From positions 1-7,829 of the forward strand of contig JAOZVK010000266.1 in the NCBI GenBank assembly GCA_029938185.1: DNA of 7,829 bases, in the 5' to 3' direction. The stretch is from Bacteroidales bacterium (GTDB lineage: Bacteria; Bacteroidota; Bacteroidia; Bacteroidales; JAOZVK01). Both the position numbers and the translations under genes were made by a program. Under the pieces are notes generated by a model. It was not told the origin of the DNA and made no database searches. It was given only the letters and a program-made list of their open reading frames with translations. Each line of letters begins with the position of its first letter. Position 1 is the first letter of the stretch. Shown in pieces: positions 1-5,571 of the stretch.

Positions 1-255
1 GACAAAGGCGAAGCCGAAGTAATTGTTCTAGCAAATGAAGTGAAAGCAGATTTAGTAATAATTGATGAAAAAATAGGACGTGAATATGCAGCTCATTTTA
101 ATCTAAAATTAACAGGAACGATTGGAGTTTTGTTAAAAGCCAAAGAATTAGGTTTAATAAATAAAATAAAACCATTATTACAAACAATGAAAGAAAATGG
201 AATTTGGTTAAGTCATAAATTCATTAATAAAGTTCTTGAAATAGCAAATGAATGA
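1..255 (+). CDS. DUF3368 PIN-like domain protein, C-terminal part (5' end outside window)
   Basis: The reading frame is open from base 1 to the TGA at 253-255 and encodes 84 residues without a start, so the gene begins upstream; the internal GTG at 40 is not a convincing start. The fragment opens with DKGEAEVIVLA, the acidic GEAE motif of PIN-like DUF3368 proteins, followed by ADLVIIDEKIGRE and the strongly conserved TGTIGVLLKAKELGLI. By family knowledge these are VapC-like putative metal-dependent ribonucleases, often the toxin of a two-gene module whose small antitoxin lies just upstream (outside this window). The conserved acidic residues E4, D24 and E25 are visible. The gene converges on a broken yoeB-type toxin gene only about 50 bp downstream, so this is the edge of a toxin-antitoxin cluster. 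Family assignment is firm; toxic activity is inferred. Confidence 0.85.
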   Translation, partial: DKGEAEVIVLANEVKADLVIIDEKIGREYAAHFNLKLTGTIGVLLKAKELGLINKIKPLLQTMKENGIWLSHKFINKVLEIANE

Positions 256-260
256 AAGAG

Positions 261-301
261 CCATTTCTAAACCACCATCCATAAACCAAGGTCTTAGACC
301 C
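261..301. repeat. 14-bp tandem duplication plus GGTC-TTA-GACC hairpin between convergent genes
   Basis: CCATTTCTAAACCA (261-274) is followed directly by CCATCCATAAACCA (275-288), then by the palindrome GGTC-TTA-GACC (290-300). The hairpin differs by one loop base from the GGTC-TTC-GACC hairpin of the main repeat family in this window and may be related. It lies between the convergent PIN-like gene and the yoeB remnant, where a bidirectional terminator would be expected, but there is no T-run on either side. Repeat structure is seen directly; function is unknown. Confidence 0.5.
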
Positions 302-305
302 AAAA

Positions 306-619
306 TCATTGATAATGTCCTTTACAGGATACTATAACAATATCATCATCAGAATTGATACGATAAACAAGGCGATGTTCTTTTGTAATTCTGCGAGAAT
401 AATATCCGGTTTTATCAAAACGCAAAGGCTCTGGTTTTCCAATACCAGAATATTTATTCTGTTTTAAGGTCTTCGACCTATTTAATGTGGCTTACGCACT
501 CTAATAATATTCTAATAATATGTAATTTAACAAAATATAAATGTCGAAAAACTTTTCAGAAACTACTTATATATCTCAAAATCTTCAAGAGCATCTTGTT
601 CAAAAATATACCTGTTCAT
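306..619 (-). pseudogene. yoeB: YoeB/Txe-family mRNA interferase toxin, split by a ~104-bp repeat
   Basis: On the minus strand, ATG at 619-617 starts an 18-codon piece, MNRYIFEQDALEDFEIYK, ending at TAG (565-563); this matches the N-terminus of YoeB/Txe toxins. The rest reappears in another frame at 464-306: 52 codons with GIGKPEPL, SRRITKEHRLVY and a C-terminal CKGHYQ. By alignment to E. coli YoeB, the catalytic Glu (in KPE), Arg (in HRL) and terminal His-Tyr are all retained. Between the pieces lies the repeat copy at 466-569, and about 16-20 residues of the central helix are missing, so insertion came with a small deletion or later decay. The ATG shares one base with the antitoxin stop (TAATG), the usual coupling of such pairs. 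An intact product would be a ribosome-dependent mRNA endonuclease; this copy should be inactive, as the C-terminal piece has no ATG and its frame closes at 494-492. Confidence 0.85.
466..569 (+). repeat. Dispersed hairpin repeat, full-length copy 1 (inside yoeB)
   Basis: This 104-bp copy starts AAGGTCTTCGACCT (hairpin AGGTC-TTC-GACCT, 467-479), continues with ATTTAATGTGGCTTACGCA and an AT-rich middle, and ends with AAATGTCGAAAAACTTTT (539-556) and ACTACTTA (562-569). It shares both ends with the copies at 1217-1320 (minus) and 5603-5707 (plus). It disrupts the yoeB reading frame, so it arrived after the toxin gene was in place. With one more base on the left the ends read TAAG...CTTA, a possible 4-bp terminal inverted repeat. 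No target duplication is visible. Confidence 0.88.
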
Positions 620-876
620 TATTTCAAGAGATTATCTGTTAGTTCTGTAAATTCGTTTTCGGTAAAAGCCACAATTTTCTTTTTATTCTCTACATTATCA
701 ATTGCTTTTAGTATTCGTTCCTTATATTCTTCTTTTGTTTCTTTATCATATAAACTGTTTTCGGACAAACTTCTAATTTCAATTTCAATATGTTTTGAAG
801 CCGAAAACATTTGTTTTATTTGTTCCAAAAGTTCGACAGTAAGTTCATCAGGTGTTAAATTTAGAGTAGTAACCAT
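619..876 (-). CDS. Small antitoxin of the YoeB/Txe-type pair
   Basis: This gene encodes 85 residues, acidic and Lys-rich, with no signal peptide or membrane segment. It begins MVTTLNLTPDEL and ends FTENEFTELTDNLLK, with a predicted helical middle (about residues 10-65). I identify it as an antitoxin from context: its stop codon overlaps by one base the ATG of a recognisable YoeB/Txe toxin, the usual order (antitoxin first, toxin second). It is not an obvious YefM/Phd sequence; small proteins of this look, with an N-terminal TLNLT and a C-terminal VAFTxxEF segment, recur beside Txe genes in Bacteroidota as far as I recall, so the exact family is left open. In the family, the C-terminal part wraps the toxin and the N-terminal part can bind the operator; a perfect palindrome at 901-920 is a candidate site. 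It now sits beside a broken toxin, an orphan antitoxin that could still neutralise related toxins. Confidence 0.72.
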   Translation of the reverse strand: MVTTLNLTPDELTVELLEQIKQMFSASKHIEIEIRSLSENSLYDKETKEEYKERILKAIDNVENKKKIVAFTENEFTELTDNLLK

Positions 877-900
877 AGCTAAATAGTAAGTTCAATATAG

Positions 901-920
901 AATATTCATTATTGAATATT
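901..920. promoter_or_regulatory. Perfect 8-bp inverted repeat upstream of the antitoxin; candidate operator
   Basis: AATATTCA (901-908) and TGAATATT (913-920) are perfect inverted arms around TTAT. The palindrome lies 25 bp upstream of the antitoxin ATG, between it and the -7-like box at 962-969, where toxin-antitoxin modules usually bind their own complex. Read on the plus strand it is followed by a run of nine T residues, so it could instead act as a weak terminator. Confidence 0.45.
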
Positions 921-961
921 TTTTTTTGATTGTGAAAGTGTATGTTTATTAATTTAATATA

Positions 962-969
962 CAAATATA
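962..969 (-). promoter_or_regulatory. Candidate Bacteroidota -7 box (TATATTTG) for the toxin-antitoxin operon
   Basis: The minus strand reads TATATTTG, an exact match to the Bacteroidota -7 consensus TAnnTTTG. It would start transcription near 955, giving a leader of about 80 nt that includes the 901-920 palindrome. No clear TTTG -33 element is seen at the usual distance, so this remains a candidate. Confidence 0.35.
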
Positions 970-1020
970 CAACTTTTTTATAAATTAAATTATTTTATGA
1001 TAGATTAAAAAATATTCGAT

Positions 1021-1086
1021 ATGTTCTACGGACGAATACATTTACACATAGGACGTTGCCCCATGTTAATGCTTATGTTTCAGGGC
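1021..1086. repeat. Hairpin-forming dispersed-repeat block
   Basis: The segment has the look of the hairpin repeats scattered through Bacteroidota genomes. ACAT-A-GG (1046-1052) pairs imperfectly with CC-C-ATGT (1060-1066), and GCCC (1058-1061) can alternatively pair with GGGC (1083-1086), so two folds compete. It is far less AT-rich than its surroundings. No second copy is in the window, so its repeat status rests on recollection of similar sequences. Confidence 0.4.
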
Positions 1087-1134
1087 AAAAAAACTTACTA
1101 ACGAAATAAAAAGACATTTTAGGAACTAATAAAA

Positions 1135-1148
1135 AACTTAAATAAGTT
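1135..1148. terminator. Weak terminator-like hairpin
   Basis: AACTTA (1135-1140) and TAAGTT (1143-1148) form a perfect 6-bp inverted repeat with a 2-base spacer, followed by ATTTTTA on the plus strand. The stem is AT-rich and the loop very tight, and no plus-strand gene lies directly upstream, so a termination role is doubtful. Confidence 0.2.
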
Positions 1149-1216
1149 ATTTTTACTTGTATTTTTATAAGCCCAGCTCTATACTAAATAGGTGAAAACT
1201 TTTGTATGGGTGCTAA

Positions 1217-1320
1217 TAAGTACAGTTACAAAAGTTTTTCGACATTTTCTTACTCACAACTCCTTGATTAGGTTGTTTTTGTGCTAATGCGTAAGCAACT
1301 ATAAATAGGTCGAAGACCTT
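1217..1320 (-). repeat. Dispersed hairpin repeat, full-length copy 2 (minus strand)
   Basis: Read on the minus strand, this 104-bp copy begins AAGGTCTTCGACCTATTTAT, continues to TTGCTTACGCA, has a middle unlike the other copies, and ends with AAATGTCGAAAAACTTTT (1247-1230) and GTACTTA (1223-1217). The last 18-base core is identical to copy 1, while the middle 45-50 bases differ, so the two ends are the conserved parts. It lies in intergenic DNA and interrupts no recognisable gene. Confidence 0.85.
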
Positions 1321-1451
1321 ACTTTTTAAATATTGCTTAATATTTTAATATAAAATTATGTTAAATAATTAATTTCATAACAATCTTAATCCAATTTTGC
1401 AATTGAATTAATAATTCTCTATTTTTGGTCGATTAAAACAGGTGTAATTAT

Positions 1452-1472
1452 AATTCTTTTTTTTAAAGAATT
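1452..1472. repeat. AT-rich hairpin (8-bp arms)
   Basis: AATTCTTT (1452-1459) and AAAGAATT (1465-1472) form a perfect inverted repeat with a five-T loop. It lies far from any gene end; function unknown. Confidence 0.35.
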
Positions 1473-1514
1473 TTCACAATGCTAATAATATATTTTTGAA
1501 TATTAAAATTTATA

Positions 1515-1575
1515 ACAATGGTACAATGGTACAATGGTACAATGGTACAATGGTACAATGGTACAATGGTACAAT
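1515..1575. repeat. Octanucleotide tandem array, (ACAATGGT)x7 plus a partial unit
   Basis: Seven identical copies of ACAATGGT run from 1515 to 1570, followed by ACAAT. The array starts 227 bp and ends 167 bp upstream of the waaA start codon in noncoding DNA. Perfect short arrays like this change copy number by strand slippage; here that would alter spacing upstream of waaA, not a reading frame. Confidence 0.95.
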
Positions 1576-1633
1576 ACTTTGATTAATAATTGATAACAGT
1601 TTGTTAATGTTAAAACCATAACCATTTAGAGTA

Positions 1634-1700
1634 TATGCATAAATATTTTACAATACCTGATTTTTAGTTAATTAAATTGTAAAAAATAAATTTATGCATA
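1634..1700. repeat. Long imperfect inverted repeat upstream of waaA
   Basis: The left arm (1634-1654) begins TATGCATAAAT and ends TTTTACAAT; the right arm (1676-1700) begins ATTGTAAAA and ends ATTTATGCATA. The outer 11 bp and inner 9 bp pair perfectly, with a small length difference between. It ends 41 bp before the waaA ATG. It could be a leader RNA structure, a regulator site, or a tiny palindromic element flanked by TA. Confidence 0.6.
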
Positions 1701-1741
1701 TTAAATTAAAAAAAACATTAAAATAAATATTTTTATAAAGT

Positions 1742-2983
1742 ATGTCAATATTCTATACAATAAGTATTAAACTCTATTATTTAGTGATTTTATTAGTTTC
1801 AATATTTAACAATAAAGCTAAAAAATGGATAAATGGTCGAAAAAAAATATTTGATAAATTAACAACAAATACAGATAACAAATCAAAATCAGTTTGGTTT
1901 CATTGTGCATCACTTGGCGAATTTGAACAAGGTAGACCTGTTATCGAAATGTTTAACAAAAAATTTTCGGATTACAAGATTTATATTAGTTTTTTTTCAC
2001 CTTCGGGTTACGAAATACGAAAAAATTATAAATATGCCGATTATGTTTTTTACTTACCAATAGACTCACCATCTAATGCCAAAAAATTAGTAAAAATTAT
2101 TAAACCAGATTTAGTATTTTTTGTAAAATATGAATTTTGGTATCATTATATTTGTGAACTTCATAGAAATAATATTAAAATTTATAGTATTTCAGCTTTA
2201 TTTCGTAGTAATCAAATTTTTTTTAGATGGTATGGTAAGTGGTATAAAAAAATTCTTTTTTATTTTGAACATATTTTTGTACAAAACAACAAGTCAAAAG
2301 ATTTACTTGTGCAGCACAATGTTAAAAATGTGAGTGTTAGTGGCGACACACGTTTTGATAGAGTTATAAGTCTATCAAAAAACAAAAAAAAACTACCTAT
2401 AATAGAAAAATTTACTGAAAATAGTTTAACTTTCATTGCAGGTAGTTCGTGGCAACCCGATGAAGAAATTTTTATAAATTATATTAACACCAAAAGCCCC
2501 AATATTAAATATATAATTGCCCCCCATGAAATTCATTCTTCAAACATTGAGCGTATTACAAAAATGATAAATAAAAAAATTGTAAGATATTCAAAATCCA
2601 ATATAGAAACTATACACAATTACCAAGTTTTGATTATTGATAATATAGGAATGCTTTCGTCAATTTATAATTATTGTGATATTGCATATATTGGTGGAGG
2701 TTTTGGACAAAGTATACACAACATTCAAGAACCAGCATCATACGGAATGCCAATTATTTTTGGAACAAACTACCATAAATTTAAAGAAGCAATTGATTTA
2801 ATAAAGCTAAAAGCAGCTTTTTCTATAGAAAATTATTCTGAATTTGAAAAAATACTTGAAACTCTTGTCTCAAACTCAAAATATTTGAATAATTGCAGTT
2901 TAATTGCCCAAAAATATATAGACGAAAAAAAAGGAGCCAGTGAAAAAATAATTAATTACATAAAAAAAAATGTCTTGTCCTGA
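1742..2983 (+). CDS. waaA: 3-deoxy-D-manno-octulosonic acid (Kdo) transferase
   Basis: This 413-residue protein matches the WaaA/KdtA family (glycosyltransferase family 30, about 420 residues). It transfers Kdo from CMP-Kdo to the lipid A precursor at the inner face of the cytoplasmic membrane, joining lipid A to the LPS core. A hydrophobic N-terminal anchor (about residues 8-22) is followed by the hallmark VWFHCASLGEFEQGRPVIE, with catalytic-base Glu at residue 60; then ISFFSPSGYE, PDLVFFVKYEFW and, in the C-terminal Rossmann half, AGSSWQPDEE, APHEIH, YIGGGFGQSIHNIQEPASYG and PIIFGTNYHKFKEA, which form the nucleotide-sugar site. The first ATG fits the family N-terminus. The gene stands alone with large repeat-filled gaps on both sides, so it is probably its own transcription unit. 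It confirms an LPS-bearing Gram-negative host. Whether it adds one or two Kdo units cannot be told. Confidence 0.95.
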   Translation: MSIFYTISIKLYYLVILLVSIFNNKAKKWINGRKKIFDKLTTNTDNKSKSVWFHCASLGEFEQGRPVIEMFNKKFSDYKIYISFFSPSGYEIRKNYKYADYVFYLPIDSPSNAKKLVKIIKPDLVFFVKYEFWYHYICELHRNNIKIYSISALFRSNQIFFRWYGKWYKKILFYFEHIFVQNNKSKDLLVQHNVKNVSVSGDTRFDRVISLSKNKKKLPIIEKFTENSLTFIAGSSWQPDEEIFINYINTKSPNIKYIIAPHEIHSSNIERITKMINKKIVRYSKSNIETIHNYQVLIIDNIGMLSSIYNYCDIAYIGGGFGQSIHNIQEPASYGMPIIFGTNYHKFKEAIDLIKLKAAFSIENYSEFEKILETLVSNSKYLNNCSLIAQKYIDEKKGASEKIINYIKKNVLS

Positions 2984-3009
2984 CAATAAGAGAACAATAG
3001 GCTATCGAC

Positions 3010-3067
3010 AGGTGAAAAACACCTACCGTGTGCATAGTGAGTAGTAAAGCTTAGGTTGGAAATCCAA
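3010..3067. repeat. Two short hairpins downstream of waaA
   Basis: AGGTG (3010-3014) pairs with CACCT (3020-3024) across five A residues, and TTGG (3056-3059) pairs with CCAA (3064-3067), followed by AAATCTTTTAT. The second could act as a weak waaA terminator, though the T-run is poor. The block resembles degenerate dispersed-repeat sequence more than an RNA gene. Confidence 0.35.
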
Positions 3068-3158
3068 AATCTTTTATGAGTACAAATTCATTTAAGCCAC
3101 TACAATATTTACATTTTATTAATTTATACATTGTTAGAATATTAATAGAATGAATAAG

Positions 3159-3313
3159 CAAAATTAGTAAGTTCTCAATAGTTAGGAAATTACGAATTAT
3201 AAATTACGAATTGGTTTACACCTAAATATAAGTATTTTACAAAAAGTGTTTTTATATTTAGGTAATTATTTGAATATAAGTGAAAAGTAACTATTGAGAA
3301 CTTACCAAAATTA
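3159..3313. mobile_element. MITE of IS66 type: 139 bp, 18-bp perfect TIRs, 8-bp target duplication
   Basis: Perfect 18-bp terminal inverted repeats, GTAAGTTCTCAATAGTTA (3167-3184) and its exact complement (3288-3305), are flanked on both sides by the identical 8-bp sequence CAAAATTA (3159-3166 and 3306-3313), a target-site duplication. The 139-bp interior has no coding capacity. It carries a second inverted repeat, CCTAAATATAA/TTATATTTAGG (3221-3231, 3252-3262), and a direct repeat of AAATTACGAATT (3187-3198, 3201-3212). Termini starting GTAA and 8-bp duplications are hallmarks of the IS66 family, so it would be mobilised in trans by an IS66-type transposase; none is encoded here. Perfect ends and duplication suggest recent insertion. 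Confidence 0.93.
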
Positions 3314-3341
3314 TTAATTATTTAAGTTCTTTAATAATTTT

Positions 3342-3349
3342 TATATTTG
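3342..3349 (+). promoter_or_regulatory. Candidate Bacteroidota -7 box (TATATTTG) upstream of trpB
   Basis: TATATTTG matches TAnnTTTG exactly, 259 bp before the trpB ATG and 29 bp beyond the MITE target duplication. A TTTA at 3321-3324 could be a poor -33 element with a 17-bp spacer. The implied long leader would contain the 3396-3434 hairpin. Weak support. Confidence 0.25.
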
Positions 3350-3395
3350 CATATTTGGCTACACGTTTAATATTTGACATTATTATATTTTTTTG

Positions 3396-3434
3396 ACAGG
3401 ATTTACAGGATTAACATGATTGATTTTATCCTGT
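3396..3434. repeat. 9-bp-period ACAGGATTn repeat closed by a 7-bp hairpin
   Basis: ACAGGATTT (3396), ACAGGATTA (3405) and ACATGATTG (3414) are three imperfect tandem units of 9 bp, followed by ATCCTGT (3428-3434), which pairs with the first ACAGGAT (3396-3402). This is a recognisable dispersed intergenic repeat type found in many bacterial genomes. It sits in the trpB leader region; the unit is far too short for CRISPR. Confidence 0.6.
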
Positions 3435-3607
3435 TATGAAACACTTGATAAACAACACTATCAAACCTTACGTGGGTAGCCGCATATTTAATTATTTCAA
3501 ATATACTAAATTAGCTTAAGAATTTTACTTTTATAAAAATGTTATAAACTATTAATCAAAATATTGAATAATTATATCATTGAAAGTATAACAATAAAGT
3601 CCCAAAA

Positions 3608-4789
3608 ATGAAATACGATGTAAACAAAAACGGATATTACGGTAGTTTTGGTGGAGCATATATCCCCGAAATGTTGTACCCAAATATTGAAAACTTAAAA
3701 AAAAATTATATTAAAATCATTAATAGTCCCGATTTTCAAAAGGAGTTTACGGAACTTTTAAGAGATTATGTTGGACGACCTACGCCTTTGTATTTTGCAA
3801 AGCGATTATCAGAATACTATAATACAAATATTTATTTAAAAAGAGAAGATTTAAATCATACAGGTGCGCACAAAATAAACAATACTATCGGACAAATTCT
3901 TTTGGCAAAACGTCTGGGCAAAAAAAGAATAATTGCCGAAACAGGTGCAGGTCAGCATGGTGTGGCAACAGCTACTGTTTGTGCTTTGATGGGAATAGAA
4001 TGTATTGTATATATGGGCGAAACCGATATGAAACGACAAGCACCAAACGTGGCTCGCATGAAAATGCTTGGAGCCGAAGTGCGTCCTGCAACATGTGGCA
4101 ACAAAACACTAAAAGATGCAACAAATGAAGCAATTCGCGACTGGATAAACAATCCTGTGAATACACACTATATAATAGGTTCGGTTGTGGGACCTCACCC
4201 CTACCCTGATATTGTAACAATGTTTCAGTCTATTATAAGCTATGAAATGAAAATACAAATGTTGCAAAAAACCGGAAAAGATTCTCCTGATTACATAATT
4301 GCTTGTGTTGGCGGAGGAAGCAATGCAATAGGTGCATTTTATCATTATTTAGAAAATACTAAGGTGAATTTAATTGCTGTTGAAGCTTCGGGTTTGGGTG
4401 TTAATTCGGGAAAATCGGCAGCAACTTTAGTTTTAGGAAAGCCGGGAATTATTCATGGTAGCAAAACTATTTTAATGCAAAATGATGATGGACAAATTAC
4501 TGAACCATACTCAATTTCTGCTGGACTTGATTATCCTGGAGTTGGACCTATACATGCATATTTGGCTGAAACAAAACGAGTTAATTTTAAAAATGCAACT
4601 GATAGCGAAGCAATAAAAGCAGCTTACCAATTAACAAGAATCGAAGGCATTATACCAGCATTAGAAACAGCTCATGCATTGGCTATTCTTGAAAAAACAA
4701 AATTTAAAAAAAATGAAACAATAGTAATAAATATTTCAGGAAGAGGTGATAAGGATATGGAGACATATATAAAACATTTAACAATATGA
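3608..4789 (+). CDS. trpB: Tryptophan synthase beta subunit
   Basis: This 393-residue protein is a full-length canonical TrpB (about 395 residues). It condenses indole with L-serine to give L-tryptophan using pyridoxal phosphate, receiving indole through a tunnel from TrpA in the cytoplasmic alpha2-beta2 complex. Visible features are the N-terminal GYYGSFGGAYIPEML, the PLP lysine K89 in LKREDLNHTGAHKINN, catalytic E111 in AETGAGQHG, the serine-binding loop beside it, the phosphate-binding GGGSN at 235-239, and the C-terminal SGRGDKD at 377-383. The NHTGAHK form marks the common TrpB1 type, not the TrpB2 paralogue. The ATG at 3608 gives the usual family N-terminus. The stop overlaps trpA by four bases (ATGA), so the two are translationally coupled. 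No trpE/G/D/C/F gene is seen upstream; the MITE and other repeats fill that gap. Confidence 0.98.
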   Translation: MKYDVNKNGYYGSFGGAYIPEMLYPNIENLKKNYIKIINSPDFQKEFTELLRDYVGRPTPLYFAKRLSEYYNTNIYLKREDLNHTGAHKINNTIGQILLAKRLGKKRIIAETGAGQHGVATATVCALMGIECIVYMGETDMKRQAPNVARMKMLGAEVRPATCGNKTLKDATNEAIRDWINNPVNTHYIIGSVVGPHPYPDIVTMFQSIISYEMKIQMLQKTGKDSPDYIIACVGGGSNAIGAFYHYLENTKVNLIAVEASGLGVNSGKSAATLVLGKPGIIHGSKTILMQNDDGQITEPYSISAGLDYPGVGPIHAYLAETKRVNFKNATDSEAIKAAYQLTRIEGIIPALETAHALAILEKTKFKKNETIVINISGRGDKDMETYIKHLTI

Positions 4790-5571
4790 ACAGAATAAAT
4801 AATTTATTTATAAATAATACAAAAAATATACTATCTGTATATTTTACAGCAGGTTATCCAAACCTAAACGATACTACAACTATAATTAACACACTTAGCA
4901 AATCGGGAGCAGACTTAATAGAAATAGGAATACCATTTTCCGACCCTTTAGCCGATGGACCTACTATACAGAATAGTAGCGAAATTGCATTAAAAAATGG
5001 AATGAGTCTAAAACTATTATTTGAACAATTGGCAAATATCCGAAAAACAACAAATATTCCTTTAATACTTATGGGATATTTAAATTCTGTAATTCAATAT
5101 GGTGTTGAAAGTTTTTGTAAAAAATGTAAAGAAACTGGAATAGATGGACTTATTTTGCCCGACTTACCCACAAATATTTATGTTGATAATTATGCTGATA
5201 TTTTTAAAAAATATGATTTAAAAACAATTTTTCTAATTACTCCACAGACCGATAACAGCCGCATAAAATATATTGACAGTATTTCGGATTCGTTTATATA
5301 TATGGTTTCATCAGCCTCAACAACTGGTGCAAAAAGTGATATAAGCGAAGCTCAACAAAAATATTTTCAAAAAATATCTAATATGAATCTAAAAAATCCA
5401 AAGTTGATTGGCTTTGGTATTTCTGATAAAAAAACATTTGAAAGTGCTTGTCAATTTGCTGAAGGAGCTATAATTGGTAGTGCTTTTATAAAAGCTTTGA
5501 CAAATAGCAAATCAATTGAAAAAAATATTGAAAATTTTGTAACTCAAATTAAAGGTCTTCGACCTATTTAA
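4786..5571 (+). CDS. trpA: Tryptophan synthase alpha subunit; C-terminus supplied by a dispersed repeat
   Basis: This 261-residue TIM-barrel enzyme cleaves indole-3-glycerol phosphate to indole and glyceraldehyde 3-phosphate and passes indole to TrpB. Signature IEIGIPFSDPLADGPTIQ contains both catalytic acids, E46 and D57 (E49 and D60 in Salmonella). Also visible are YFTAGYP near the N-terminus, MGYLNSVIQYG, DGLILPDLP, the loop YMVSSASTTGAKS (matching the usual S.xGvTG.r) and the phosphate site GFGIS...GAIIGSA. The ATG lies inside the trpB stop (ATGA). The oddity is the end: after FVTQIK, the codons for GLRPI and the TAA stop read through the hairpin and start of a repeat copy (5552-5602). 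That tail is therefore not ancestral, but it lies beyond the last barrel helix, so activity is probably unaffected. Confidence 0.97.
   Translation: MNRINNLFINNTKNILSVYFTAGYPNLNDTTTIINTLSKSGADLIEIGIPFSDPLADGPTIQNSSEIALKNGMSLKLLFEQLANIRKTTNIPLILMGYLNSVIQYGVESFCKKCKETGIDGLILPDLPTNIYVDNYADIFKKYDLKTIFLITPQTDNSRIKYIDSISDSFIYMVSSASTTGAKSDISEAQQKYFQKISNMNLKNPKLIGFGISDKKTFESACQFAEGAIIGSAFIKALTNSKSIEKNIENFVTQIKGLRPI

Larger units (their letters stand above)
877..1741. other. Gene-poor, repeat-rich interval between the toxin-antitoxin pair and waaA
   Basis: No convincing coding sequence was found on either strand in these 865 bases. The stretch holds the antitoxin upstream region (877-970), a diverged hairpin repeat block (1021-1086), a terminator-like hairpin (1135-1148), a full minus-strand copy of the 104-bp repeat (1217-1320), AT-rich sequence with a second hairpin (1452-1472), an 8-bp tandem array (1515-1575) and a long imperfect inverted repeat (1634-1700) ahead of waaA. 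A promoter for waaA must lie here, but no clear TAnnTTTG box was found on the plus strand. Confidence 0.7.
2984..3607. other. Noncoding interval between waaA and trpB, rich in inverted repeats
   Basis: No coding sequence was found in these 624 bases. In order they hold a palindrome across the waaA stop (TTGTC-CT-GACAA, 2975-2986), two short hairpins (AGGTG-AAAAA-CACCT at 3010-3024; TTGG-AAAT-CCAA at 3056-3067), the 139-bp MITE (3167-3305) with its target duplications, a candidate -7 box (3342-3349), a 9-bp-period repeat with a closing hairpin (3396-3434), and about 170 AT-rich bases leading to trpB. Usual trp-operon neighbours (trpC, trpF) are absent from this side. Confidence 0.7.

Noticed and set aside
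466..569. Simple insertion of the repeat into yoeB with a target duplication
   Set aside because: No direct repeat flanks the copy, and rejoining the two yoeB pieces leaves a gap of about 16-20 residues, so a clean insertion does not explain it.
485..886. Plus-strand 133-residue open frame across the yoeB/antitoxin region
   Set aside because: It begins inside repeat copy 1 and runs antisense to the yoeB N-terminal piece and the whole antitoxin. Its translation is a Phe/Ser/Ile-rich shadow with no family resemblance.
1515..1575. CRISPR array at the 8-bp repeat
   Set aside because: Units are 8 bp and contiguous with no spacers, so this is a simple tandem repeat.
2130..2333. 67-residue open frame inside waaA
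   Set aside because: It overlaps a clear, full-length waaA in another frame and has only low-complexity Phe/Ile-rich content.
3010..3067. tRNA or small RNA gene downstream of waaA
   Set aside because: The two hairpins do not form a cloverleaf, no TTCGANTC arm is present, and no strong terminator follows.
3396..3434. CRISPR-like or riboswitch reading of the ACAGGATT repeats before trpB
   Set aside because: The 9-bp imperfect units have no spacers, and no leader peptide with Trp codons or T-box features was found. It matches a common dispersed intergenic repeat type.
3851..4345. Four minus-strand open frames antisense to trpB
   Set aside because: They mirror conserved trpB codons; no family resemblance, and trpB is unambiguous here.
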